DNA of 64,000 bases from Bacteroidota bacterium (GTDB taxonomy: Bacteria; Bacteroidota; Bacteroidia; Chitinophagales; Chitinophagaceae), in the NCBI GenBank assembly GCA_016715505.1, contig JADJZY010000010.1:62001-126000 (forward strand), written 5' to 3'. The position numbers and the translations under genes were made by a program. How positions within the stretch are numbered: the stretch's first letter is position 1; each line of letters starts with the position of its first letter. The notes under the pieces were generated by a model, which did not search any database, was not told the origin of the DNA, and saw only the letters and a list, made by a program, of their open reading frames with translations. This document shows positions 55,854-64,000 of the stretch, one piece after another.

Positions 55854-57337
55854 ATGCAAGCCTCATTTGATTCTTCAAAAAAATGGTATTACGCGGGACT
55901 ACTATCGATCATGCTTGTGGTTGCGGCCTTGTATTTCTATAGCGATAAAAAAGATTTTTGTCCTCAGCCACAATCGCGGCAGGATGCCAGTGGACTGGAT
56001 TACCAATACGCCCGTTCATTTGTCTATTTTTATTATTATACCGGCCACTTTCCTTTAAGCACTATGCGAACCGAGGTCGCTTACAGCAAATTGTCTGCCA
56101 ACCATGAAATTGAGGCCAATGGTCGTGATTTGGTGATGGTGAGCGGACATTGGTCACGCTTGGGTGAGCATGCGCGAATCTGGGCTTTATGCCCGATGCC
56201 TGGCTACGTGGAAGTCCAAAAAATCCATCGGTCAAAACATTTAATGCGCTGGTGTTTTGTTTGGGACTTTTGAGTTTGTTTCATGGGTTATTTCGAATGG
56301 GTCATACCAGACTTGCTTTCCTTATGCCGTGCATAGTGCTTTGTCTACCATTTTTCCATTACGAAGTTTTTAGTCGCCAGAATTTGTTTGGCCTGCAGGG
56401 TTCTGTTTTTATGTTGGTGATTGGGCAAATATTACCCTGGTGTGCAGTCAGAAAAAAGAACTGGATGATGAGTTTTTTACTTCTCCTGATCCTTGCCTTT
56501 ATCATCGGTGTTGCTGCTGAAATGCGCAACGAAAATATCATTCTTCTGATGGCCTGTTGTGTCATGATTCTACTTGGACATGAGCAAAATATTAAAAATC
56601 GTATTCTGTATTGTGGCTTGCTCATACTCTTTACGGTCGCGACACGCCAAGGCGTTCAATCCTATTTTCAAAACAAATTTGATCAGACAAAAATTCTGGT
56701 CGCGCAAAAAAAAGGACATGTTTATACCGGCAAACGAATAAAGGGGCATCAATTCTGGCATCCTGTTTTTTGTGGCCTGGGCGATTTCGACCGCAAATAT
56801 GATTATGCCTGGAAAGATCAAGTGGCTTATCAATATGCCATTCCGATATTGCGCGATCGATATCAAATATCCTATCCTTATCATCCTGATTCATTACACT
56901 TTCAGGCTTGGTATGACAGTGCCCATATGTATTATATCAAATTTGATGAAATTGAGGCCTATGAAAAAGTCATGAAAGAAAAAGTTTTCAACGACATTCA
57001 ACAAGATCCGAGTTGGTATTTCAACATTTTACAAAAACGAATCTTTCGAATTTTGCATGATTGCCTGCCTTTTTCAAATGCCGGATTTTTATTCTTTCCG
57101 GCTATTGCACTTGTATATGTTCGAAAGCAACGACAATACCTCGCTCTCTTGTTGGCCTCTTGCCTGCCATGCGCCGTACCCTTGCTGATACACTCAGGCT
57201 TGGGTGCAACACTCAATCCACTTTATGGTATTGTGGCTTTGGCTATACTGATTCACTTTTTGTTTTCGTATCTAAACCATAAGTGGCTGCTAAGTAGGCC
57301 AGATACGCGCTCAACACAAAAACAATCATCGAAGTGA
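55854..57337 (+). CDS. Uncharacterised polytopic membrane protein, one frameshift
   Basis: Not recognised. Two overlapping frames (55854-56273 and 56189-57337) form one protein of about 490 aa once a base is added at about 56187 (TTATGCCC where TTAATGCCC is expected), joining EHARIWAL to MPDAWLRGSPKNPSVKTF. It has an N-terminal helix (GLLSIMLVVAALYFY), a periplasmic-type segment, then about 8 helices, and a long hydrophilic loop (about 325-420) before the last three. The overall shape and the HWSRLGEHARIWALMPDAW segment recall GT-C glycosyltransferases or Dolichyl-P-mannose-type proteins, but I cannot assign a family. It follows the SGNH hydrolase by 15 bp. Its 3' end overlaps the convergent gene by 95 bp. 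Confidence 0.6.
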
Positions 57338-57677
57338 TGGTAAACCAAATGGGCAAACCGAATGGCAGAAAAAATACAATGCCTATTAGAATCAGAAAAA
57401 AGCCAATACTTCCTGCTGCTACTGCTTTTAATTGCATCGGGGCAATACGCGCAGAGGTGTAAGCACCAAAGAAACCGCATAAAAAAAATCCCCCAATGAT
57501 GAGCCAAAAAGCCTGAAGCGGCAAACTTTGAATATCCAGTGCAATTTGCGCATGACTTCGACTCATTTGTTGTGCCGGGAAATAATAGGCATTTACCCGA
57601 TCGGCGAGATACATCGACATCAAGGCAATGAGCATGCCTATGATAACAGCTAGCGTGGTTCGCAGTACAGGATGCAT
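57243..57677 (-). CDS. Small four-helix membrane protein, uncharacterised
   Basis: 144 aa with four hydrophobic segments: TLAVIIGMLIALMSMYLA, FWLIIGGFFLCGFFGAYTSA, GSIGFFLILIGIVFFLPFG and ITSMIVFVLSAYLAYLAA. No family recognised. Its start codon overlaps the stop of the DinB gene on the same strand, so it is probably part of that transcript. Its 3' end overlaps the converging membrane-protein gene by 95 bp, so one of the two ends may be wrong. Confidence 0.65.
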   Translation of the reverse strand: MHPVLRTTLAVIIGMLIALMSMYLADRVNAYYFPAQQMSRSHAQIALDIQSLPLQAFWLIIGGFFLCGFFGAYTSARIAPMQLKAVAAGSIGFFLILIGIVFFLPFGLPIWFTITSMIVFVLSAYLAYLAATYGLDTKTKSESV

Positions 57678-58147
57678 TAATCGTTATTTTGATTGATTCC
57701 GAATTGCCGGAGATGATGCCAACTGTGCTTAAAAAGTAAATGCGTCCATTCTTCGAAATTCAGTTCCCCGAAAAAAGGATTCAGCAATCGTTTTTCAGGT
57801 TGGTCCGTAAAAGTTTCTTTAAATACCTGAATGGCTTGCTTCAATGCTTCAATGGCCTGAGGCTGGGCTGAATAACTTGCCGGTAAGGGCTCATCGGGCA
57901 AATAAGGATTGGGCGTATTATCGCGAAAAGGTTTATCGGACATCATAAAACGATACATTTTTTGTGTCGTTTCGGCGTCATGAAGAGCAGGATGAACCAC
58001 CAAACCACTGGCCTGCTGAAAAGCATAAGCCATATGTTCGATCATTTGCAACACATTCATTTTCCCGAATAAAGGGGCTGTATCAAGGGGAATGGATGCC
58101 AGTAATTCTGGGAATTCAATTTCTAAAAAGCGGAGCTTATCCATCAT
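57677..58147 (-). CDS. DinB-like protein (DUF1569 type)
   Basis: 156-aa cytoplasmic four-helix protein. LFGKMNVLQMIEHMAYAF near the N-terminus and EWTHLLFKHSWHHLRQFG at the C-terminus carry the spaced His residues that bind a divalent metal in the DinB/DUF1569 superfamily. The start was chosen at ATG 58147, one base past the end of paaY; the frame is open to 58258, but that would lie inside paaY. Function unknown; relatives include thiol-dependent transferases. Confidence 0.8.
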   Translation of the reverse strand: MMDKLRFLEIEFPELLASIPLDTAPLFGKMNVLQMIEHMAYAFQQASGLVVHPALHDAETTQKMYRFMMSDKPFRDNTPNPYLPDEPLPASYSAQPQAIEALKQAIQVFKETFTDQPEKRLLNPFFGELNFEEWTHLLFKHSWHHLRQFGINQNND

Positions 58148-58148
58148 A

Positions 58149-58745
58149 TTATTTTTGGGGTTCTTTCCAGATTTGATAAGAATGTAAATCGGGATGTTGT
58201 TTTTGCAGGCTTGGATCTCTGAGTGGTTCGCAAGCTTGGAGCTGCTCATGGGCATCACGGGCTAGTTGCTGATAAATGCCCGTGCCTTCGGTTTTCCAAT
58301 GAATCATTTCATCGCTGACTTCCTTCAATACTTTAGCCGGGTTACCTGCAATCAATGATCGTCGTTCGAATTTTTCCTTGGCCTTGATAAAACTCAAAGC
58401 CCCTACTATACATTCGTCGCCAATCACCACATCATCCATAATTACGGCGTTCATTCCTATTAGACAATTTCTACCAATTTCTGCACCATGAATGATAGCG
58501 CCATGTCCTATGTGAGCATTTTGTTTTAACAGAACCGTTACGCCGGGAAACATATGGATGGTGCAATTCTCCTGCACATTACATCCATCTTCGATGATGA
58601 TTTTTCCGAAGTCGCCCCGAATAGCAGCGCCAGGCCCGATGTAAACATCCTTTCCGATGATGACATCACCTGTGACATTGGCTTGCGGATGTACATAGGC
58701 CGATTCATGAACGACAGGTATGACACCTCTGTATGCGTAAAACAT
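58149..58745 (-). CDS. paaY: Hexapeptide-repeat protein, PaaY / gamma-carbonic anhydrase-like
   Basis: 198-aa left-handed beta-helix protein. Hexapeptide turns run from about residue 15 to 135 (VTGDVIIGKDVYIGPGAAIRG, shown in part; GAEIGRNCLIGMNAVIMDDV). His ligands typical of gamma-carbonic anhydrases occur in CTIHMF and HIGHGAIIHG. The ~60-residue helical tail (LSFIKAKEKFERRSLIAGNPA onward) matches PaaY, a thioesterase of phenylacetate catabolism. It lies 3 bp after the 3-hydroxyacyl-CoA dehydrogenase gene, which supports that pathway. Confidence 0.85.
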   Translation of the reverse strand: MFYAYRGVIPVVHESAYVHPQANVTGDVIIGKDVYIGPGAAIRGDFGKIIIEDGCNVQENCTIHMFPGVTVLLKQNAHIGHGAIIHGAEIGRNCLIGMNAVIMDDVVIGDECIVGALSFIKAKEKFERRSLIAGNPAKVLKEVSDEMIHWKTEGTGIYQQLARDAHEQLQACEPLRDPSLQKQHPDLHSYQIWKEPQK

Positions 58746-58748
58746 TTT

Positions 58749-59903
58749 TTAGTAAAAATTTTGATTGTTTTGGGCCATTTGCCGCAACAAAGGTGAACAA
58801 CGATAACGGTCTTCATGATAAATGGCGTAGAGTGCATCTAAAGCATTCACACAAACTTGAATTCCTTTTTCATCGGCCCATTGTAACAGTCCTTTCGGAT
58901 AATTAACCCCTTTAGTCATCGCGAGATCGAGATCTTCTTTAGAAGCAGTTCCCATAAACAAAGCGTGTGCGGCCTCATTGATCAACATGATTACGATACG
59001 ATCACAAATGCTTTTTAGGACTTCCGCTGAAGAGGAAATGACCAATGAGTTAGCCTCCTGAGGATAGATATAAAAACCCTTATTGCTTTTACGACCTAGC
59101 CAAGAAGCTTCCACCAGACGTTTTTGTACAAATGAGGGTGTATAACGTGGATCAAAATAGAAAGATTTCCAGACGGTCTCAGTTACGGTATAATTCACAT
59201 CATGTCCAATTAAATCCATCAATTCAAAAGGTCCCATCCGAAATCCTCCATACTCCTTCATGGCAAAATCAATATCCTGAATGGGTACACCTTCTTCGTG
59301 AATGCGCAAAGCCTCGCTGTAATATGGACGGGCAACTCGATTAACGATAAAACCAGGCGTATCTTTCACCAATACTGTTTTCTTTTTCCATTGATCGATG
59401 AGTTTCCTGGCTGATGCGGTATAGGATGGAGCGGTTTGCAAAGCGGGGATAATTTCAACCAATTCCATTAAAGGAGCCGGATTAAAAAAGTGAATTCCGA
59501 TTACACGATCGGGATGCAAGCAAGCTGCGGCGATGGAGGTAATGCTTAAGGACGATGTATTACTTGCCAGCACACAGTCCGTTGAACATACCTTTTCCAA
59601 TTGAACAAATACCTTTTTTTTAACCTCCAGATTTTCAACAATGGCTTCAATGACCAGAGAAGCGTTGGTTAGATCTTCATAGTTGGTGGTCCAATGGATA
59701 CGTGCCTGAATTTGGGCAGCGTCCTCTGCACTCAACTTATGTTTATCGACCAGCTTTTGCATGGAGATGGATAATTGGGTTCGGGCTTTTTCCAATGCCG
59801 CTGCTTCAAGATCAACGACGATTACAGGATGTCCGTTTTGCGCTGCGATTTGTGCGATGCCGGCTCCCATTGTGCCGCAACCAATAATTCCGATTTCAAT
59901 CAT
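58749..59903 (-). CDS. paaH: 3-hydroxyacyl-CoA dehydrogenase (PaaH/PaaC-like)
   Basis: 384-aa NAD-dependent enzyme oxidising 3-hydroxyacyl-CoA, probably 3-hydroxyadipyl-CoA in phenylacetate degradation. Rossmann motif GIIGCGTMGAGIAQIAA at residues ~5-20, ASNTSSLSIT, the catalytic His in GIHFFNPAPLMELVEII and KDTPGFIVNR. After the first C-terminal domain (FELMDLIGHDVNY) a second 3HCDH module follows (IVIMLINEAAHALFMG). Two in-frame ATGs lie at the 5' end; 59903 gives the usual MIEIGIIG start. Other paa genes are not in this window. Confidence 0.9.
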   Translation of the reverse strand: MIEIGIIGCGTMGAGIAQIAAQNGHPVIVVDLEAAALEKARTQLSISMQKLVDKHKLSAEDAAQIQARIHWTTNYEDLTNASLVIEAIVENLEVKKKVFVQLEKVCSTDCVLASNTSSLSITSIAAACLHPDRVIGIHFFNPAPLMELVEIIPALQTAPSYTASARKLIDQWKKKTVLVKDTPGFIVNRVARPYYSEALRIHEEGVPIQDIDFAMKEYGGFRMGPFELMDLIGHDVNYTVTETVWKSFYFDPRYTPSFVQKRLVEASWLGRKSNKGFYIYPQEANSLVISSSAEVLKSICDRIVIMLINEAAHALFMGTASKEDLDLAMTKGVNYPKGLLQWADEKGIQVCVNALDALYAIYHEDRYRCSPLLRQMAQNNQNFY

Positions 59904-60530
59904 GCTATACAATTAACAAAGGCAAATGTACTATCAAAGGGTACAAACTGATTCGTGAGCCTTGCAAAACCTTTTGAAAAATGAAGAAATTATCGGGCCC
60001 AAAATCCCAAAAAAATTTCAAAAAAAAAAAGACTGAAAATAGGAACTCTTCCAAATTTTCAGTTGCCTCCAAAGATAAGAAAATCAACTGGTTTCCAAAT
60101 ACCAAGGACTATCCGTACGATAGTGTGGTTGTAACCGCCATTGCCCTAACGGCAACTGAAAATTCTTGGAAATAGTCACTCTCGTCACAAAGGAACAAAT
60201 TTCTCGTCTCATCAGCGCAGTGGCAATCTCTTACTTCTACAACTGTAACAAATTTTGTTGTAGTTTTTTGCCCCTCGCCCCCCCCCCCCCCCGCCGCCCC
60301 GGGGCGGCCTTCCCCCCCCCTTCCCCAAAAAAAAAAGGGGGAAACAAGGCCGCCCCCCCCCGCCCCCCCCCCCCCCCCCCGCCCCCCCCCTGCCCGGCTG
60401 CCCCCCCCCCCCCCTGGTCGCGCCCCCCCCCCCCGGCCCTGCGCGCCCCCCCGGGGGCCCCCCCCCCCCCCTCTGCCGGTCCCCCCGGCCCCGCCCCCCG
60501 GCCCCGCCCCCCCTTTATAAAACAATTTTC
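59904..60530. other. Intergenic region: inverted repeat and poly-C tract
   Basis: No gene seen. A near-perfect inverted repeat flanks about 85 bp (TTCCAAATTTTCAGTTGCC at 60049-60067; reverse complement at 60151-60171 with two extra bases). An A-rich run precedes it at 60007-60030. The poly-C tract fills 60271-60513. Confidence 0.5.
60271..60513. other. Poly-C tract, probable sequencing/assembly artefact
   Basis: About 243 bp of C with scattered G, A and T, 17 bp after the stop codon of the giant T9SS gene (on the minus strand it is poly-G). Same character as 10190-10389 but on the other strand. Likely an artefact; the order of paaH and the T9SS gene across it is unproven. Confidence 0.85.
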
Positions 60531-63500
60531 TTATCGAACCAGGATGACATCTCCTTTTAAAGTTCGGGTAGTTCCATCTGGATAAGCTACACGAATGAGG
60601 TAGAAGAATGTTGCAGGGTCTTGTGGTTTTCCTTTGTAGGTACCGTTCCAACCTCTGTTATCGTTTGCAGAGAAGATTTCCTGACCCCAACGATTCAACA
60701 CTTTGAATTCCTGTACATTCTGGAATGTGAGATTCGCAATTTTGAATACATCATTATTACCATCTCCATTAGGAGAGAATGCATTCGGTACAAAAATATT
60801 GTCTTGGTAGTCAACATCAATATAAATGCTATCTACTGCACGACAACCAGCCTCATTCAGCGAGTACACATAGTACATCGTTGGTTCTGCCGGAGACACA
60901 ATCATATTCGGTACATTCGGATTGCTTGTACCCCATACAGGCGTCCAGTTGTAGATATAACCACCGGTTGCTATCAAATTGACTTCTTGTAAGTATTTGA
61001 TTTTGATTGAATCGCCATTTAAAATTGAAACGGTAGGACGAGGCAATACAGTAACACGAATCGTTGCAGAATCTAAACATCCGTAAGCATCCTGACGAAC
61101 GACATGGTAAGTATTATAGGCTGTAGATGGCGGTGTAATAGTTGGATCGGTACAGTTTACACAACTTAAACCAACACTTCCCCAATTCACATCATACCAG
61201 GTATAATTCGCACTAGGTGCATTTCCTGAACCGAAAGCAAAAGCCTGATAAGAATCGCCTTCACAAATGGTGGTATCCAATGGTGCAGCTTTTACATCAT
61301 GAATAGAAATAGTAATCGTTACAGAATCTTGTACCAAACAACGATTACCACCAATTGTAGAAACATTAAAAGTTGTTGTATTTGGCACATAAGCTGTGGT
61401 TACACCGGCAGTACTGTCATATACAAAAGTTCCAGGCCACCAGGTATACTCCCAAACTTTAGCAGGAATATCACAAATGCTGAATCGCATGTTCGGGCGT
61501 GCTACAGAAATAATTGGAGCACTTGGAGACTGCGCAGAAGGAAGTTCACAACCCCCATAATTAGATCCCATACAATAGAACTGAGGAACAGCTTGTAAAG
61601 TATAAGATACGGCATCTCCACTACCATTGGTATTAAATTGTCCCTGGAAGAAACACATTTCAACAACAATGTTTGAAGTACCATCCCATATAAATGGATT
61701 ATTTAAATGGAAGGAGTTCCAACCAATGGTCGTATTGTAATTAGGATTATTGTAAACCTCTTTCAATTGAGAAGAAGGAATATAACTGCTTAATTGATCC
61801 AAAGCAGTACAACCCATTTTTACATTCATCACGAATCCAGCAGAACTCGTCTTGGTCGTTACATCTAAAGCGATCGAATCGATACGTCCTTTGGTTAAAC
61901 CGAGGGCATTCAACTCAGCTGCTGTAAAAATCATTTGTGAACGAGCTCCAGCATAAACTCCCCAGAAAGGTGTAATTGCTGTACTTGAAGCAACCCCGTT
62001 ACCCAGGAAATAGCTATTAAATGGAGCAGCACATGCTACATTTTCATCTCCACATTGATATTTAGGCGGTGTTCCTGCAGGTGTACCGGTTAAAGTCACC
62101 AAACCTGGTTCACATAAGATCGTTGGAGCAACTGTTGCATCAATGGAGTTTGAATTATCCACCAACACTGAAACGACATCCGTAGCAGCACAATTTGGAT
62201 TCGAAGGAGAAACTACAGTGATTGTAAAATCTGTATTGGTATAAATACCGCTGGAGAAAGGATCTTGTGCACTTGGGTTATCCAATGTTGCACCCGGAGT
62301 CCAAGAATAATTGAATGAACCGGTTTCGCAAACATTGAATTTTGTGTTCGGACGCAAAGCGGCAATCAACGGTGAAGTGGCTGTGATATTACAACCAGCC
62401 ATATAGGCGTTTTGGAACATCGTTTGAACACCCAAAGTATTTGAAGATTGAATCACGTCATTATTGGAATTAAATCCATTATAATCATAACAAATTTGAA
62501 CTACCAGGTTAGACACTCCATCCCAGAAATAATTATCTTGGAAGTTGTGATTATTCCAACCCATTACAGAGTAGTATTTATTCACATAAAACACTTGAGA
62601 CAATCCACCGATAAATCCGGTAAGAGGATCTAATGCAGAAGCGCTTGTGCAACCCATGCTAATTTTTACATTACGCATGGTATCACTTCCTTTGGCAATC
62701 ACATTCCATTGAATCCCGGTCATATTACCTGCTTTGATTCCAGCCTGCTGCAATTCATCGGCCGTAAACAACATTTGTGTTTTGAAACCATCCCCATTCC
62801 AGTTTGTATAATAAGGTGAGTATTGGTTTTGCTGAACGTTACCGGTACCAACTTGCTTCAATGTAGGAAGATTGGTACATGGGAAAACAGATAGTCCACA
62901 TGGTTGTGAAGCCGCATTGGCAAACAATTGGAATGGAACGCCCGGGCAAAGATTATTGTCAGATGAAAGCGCATTCAAAACCGGACGAGCACCATTTACA
63001 TCAATGAATGTGGCATCTGTGTAACGACATCCATTGTCGTCGATATAAGTTAAAGTGTACGTTGTTGAAACCAACGGAGATGACCAAGGATTGAGGGCAG
63101 TTGAATCACTTAAATCATTGCCTGGTGACCAATCGATGATTGGATTCACCTGAGCAGGTGTTGCACTGGCATTTAAAATCACAGAGTCATTGGCACAAAT
63201 CATCTGATCGGCACCGGCAGAAACAGTGATACCCGGAGCAATATTTACCACCACTGTATCACTATTCTTACAAGCTGTTTGAGCATTTGTATTTAATACA
63301 TAAGTTGTTGTACTCGGCGGAAACGCTTTAGGATCTTTAATGTTAGGATCAGATAATCCAACTGCTGCACCACCACTGATATCAACCCAGTTCCATTGAG
63401 TAACCGTTACAGGACCTGTTGCATTTAATTGCACAGAATCCGCATTGGTACAAGTAATTAAATCCGGACCAGCATCAACACCTTGTAATACTTTAATCAA

Positions 63501-64000
63501 AACAACCTGATATGATTTTAATACGATAGGCTGACCTACAGTACAAGTTGAATCTGCAAAAGTGATGATCAAAGTATGATCTCCGATATCAGCACCTGTA
63601 GGTACCCAATTAAAGTTTCCGTTTACAGGATTACCTCCGGTTAAAGGCGTTGAAGTATACGTTGAACCAGGACAAGATGCGTTGTTATTGGCATATGTCA
63701 ACACATTATTCGAAACAGTGTTACTTGTTGCCTGAATATCAAAACAAATTTGTGCGCCCGGACAAACGGTTAATACAACCGGATTTGCACTGATTTGCAT
63801 CGCAGTTGGGCAAAGATTTTGAATCGGGGTATTGTTGATGACAGAAATGGTTGGAGGAGCTGCATTACAGTTCAACACATTGATCTGTACATCACGCATC
63901 ACCGAACCTACCTGAACACCGGTTTGTTTATCATACTCAGTTGCTGTAAAGGCCAGTACGAAGAACCCCTGAATAGTTGGAGTAAACGCAGCGGTACCTG
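60531..64000 (-). CDS. Giant T9SS type B protein (gliding-motility-associated C-terminal domain), 5' end off the window
   Basis: At least 1156 residues; the frame is still open at 64000 (upstream of the ATG at 63902 it reads FTPTIQGFFVLAFTATEYDK), so the N-terminus is missing. It contains Ig/PKD-like modules with 'plus-shaped' repeats (VDAGPDLITCTNADSVQLNA; VSAGADQMICANDSVILNAS), two related ~170-residue Cys-rich modules (MLFTADELQQAGIKAGNMTG; MIFTAAELNALGLTKGRIDS) and the type B domain at the end (FVPNAFSPNGDGNNDVFKI, FKVLNRWGQEIFSAND). Probably a SprB/RemA-like or adhesin cargo exported by T9SS with a PorP/SprF partner. Confidence 0.9.
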   Translation of the reverse strand, partial: GTAAFTPTIQGFFVLAFTATEYDKQTGVQVGSVMRDVQINVLNCNAAPPTISVINNTPIQNLCPTAMQISANPVVLTVCPGAQICFDIQATSNTVSNNVLTYANNNASCPGSTYTSTPLTGGNPVNGNFNWVPTGADIGDHTLIITFADSTCTVGQPIVLKSYQVVLIKVLQGVDAGPDLITCTNADSVQLNATGPVTVTQWNWVDISGGAAVGLSDPNIKDPKAFPPSTTTYVLNTNAQTACKNSDTVVVNIAPGITVSAGADQMICANDSVILNASATPAQVNPIIDWSPGNDLSDSTALNPWSSPLVSTTYTLTYIDDNGCRYTDATFIDVNGARPVLNALSSDNNLCPGVPFQLFANAASQPCGLSVFPCTNLPTLKQVGTGNVQQNQYSPYYTNWNGDGFKTQMLFTADELQQAGIKAGNMTGIQWNVIAKGSDTMRNVKISMGCTSASALDPLTGFIGGLSQVFYVNKYYSVMGWNNHNFQDNYFWDGVSNLVVQICYDYNGFNSNNDVIQSSNTLGVQTMFQNAYMAGCNITATSPLIAALRPNTKFNVCETGSFNYSWTPGATLDNPSAQDPFSSGIYTNTDFTITVVSPSNPNCAATDVVSVLVDNSNSIDATVAPTILCEPGLVTLTGTPAGTPPKYQCGDENVACAAPFNSYFLGNGVASSTAITPFWGVYAGARSQMIFTAAELNALGLTKGRIDSIALDVTTKTSSAGFVMNVKMGCTALDQLSSYIPSSQLKEVYNNPNYNTTIGWNSFHLNNPFIWDGTSNIVVEMCFFQGQFNTNGSGDAVSYTLQAVPQFYCMGSNYGGCELPSAQSPSAPIISVARPNMRFSICDIPAKVWEYTWWPGTFVYDSTAGVTTAYVPNTTTFNVSTIGGNRCLVQDSVTITISIHDVKAAPLDTTICEGDSYQAFAFGSGNAPSANYTWYDVNWGSVGLSCVNCTDPTITPPSTAYNTYHVVRQDAYGCLDSATIRVTVLPRPTVSILNGDSIKIKYLQEVNLIATGGYIYNWTPVWGTSNPNVPNMIVSPAEPTMYYVYSLNEAGCRAVDSIYIDVDYQDNIFVPNAFSPNGDGNNDVFKIANLTFQNVQEFKVLNRWGQEIFSANDNRGWNGTYKGKPQDPATFFYLIRVAYPDGTTRTLKGDVILVR

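Noticed and set aside
60109..60651. Gly/Arg-rich and Pro-rich open frames on both strands
   Set aside because: Products of the poly-C tract, not genes.

Overview
The window looks like a piece of a Bacteroidota chromosome, probably from the Chitinophagales/Saprospirales side of the phylum. It carries gliding and type IX secretion (T9SS) genes: a GldC homologue, a PorP/SprF-like protein, and several large secreted proteins with T9SS type A sorting domains or the gliding-motility-associated (type B) C-terminal domain. It also has an ECF sigma/FecR/STN operon, a head-GIN lipoprotein, a RemB/Wzi-like outer membrane protein, and promoters of the Bacteroidota kind (TAnnTTTG at -7, sometimes TTG about 19 nt upstream). 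Base composition is moderate and genes are tightly packed. I see no rRNA, tRNA, CRISPR array, prophage or intact insertion sequence.

Layout. 0-1 kb: the N-terminus of a BamA-like protein and uppS. 1.2-5.2 kb: a PQQ-propeller lipoprotein and uvrA. 5.4-12 kb (minus strand): hpt, a LysM glucosaminidase, an O-methyltransferase, a sodium:solute symporter, and an M19-type dipeptidase beyond a poly-G tract. 12.4-19 kb: a YdeI-like protein, kdsD, rluD, a hairpin-rich intergenic region, a RemB-like protein and dihydroorotase. 19-25 kb: a SDR/TetR pair with two matching operators, a 163-bp MITE, a PKD-domain T9SS cargo, then lipB, cvpA, yqeY and gldC. 24.8-32 kb: T9SS cargo proteins and their PorP/SprF partner. 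32-38 kb: nfu, rpoN, a DUF349 protein and leucine dehydrogenase. 38.4-45.8 kb: a broken sensor histidine kinase and broken T9SS proteins, one with an S74 auto-cleavage domain. 45.8-50 kb: the sigma/FecR/STN operon and the GIN lipoprotein. 50-57 kb: a GT39-type glycosyltransferase between two copies of a direct repeat, then a formate dehydrogenase alpha subunit followed by an SGNH hydrolase and a membrane protein. 57-60 kb: a DinB protein and two phenylacetate-type genes (paaY, paaH). 60.5-64 kb: a giant type B T9SS protein running off the window.

Sequence quality matters when reading this window. Two stretches of almost pure G (10190-10389) and C (60271-60513) look like sequencing or assembly artefacts, so gene order across them is unproven. 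At least five otherwise intact genes, including uvrA and rpoN, carry one single-base indel, and one large T9SS gene has an in-frame TGA. The 39-45.8 kb section has many indels and ends at a point where two convergent genes are both truncated. I treat most of these as probable consensus errors, not biology.

The most interesting non-coding content is repetitive. A dispersed element of about 120-170 bp occurs in four intergenic copies with imperfect inverted ends. A separate MITE has a 5-bp target duplication. Clusters of small perfect hairpins resemble REP sequences, and one pair of such clusters brackets the glycosyltransferase gene. The clearest regulatory circuit is the TetR/SDR pair with an 8-4-8 palindrome at both genes.
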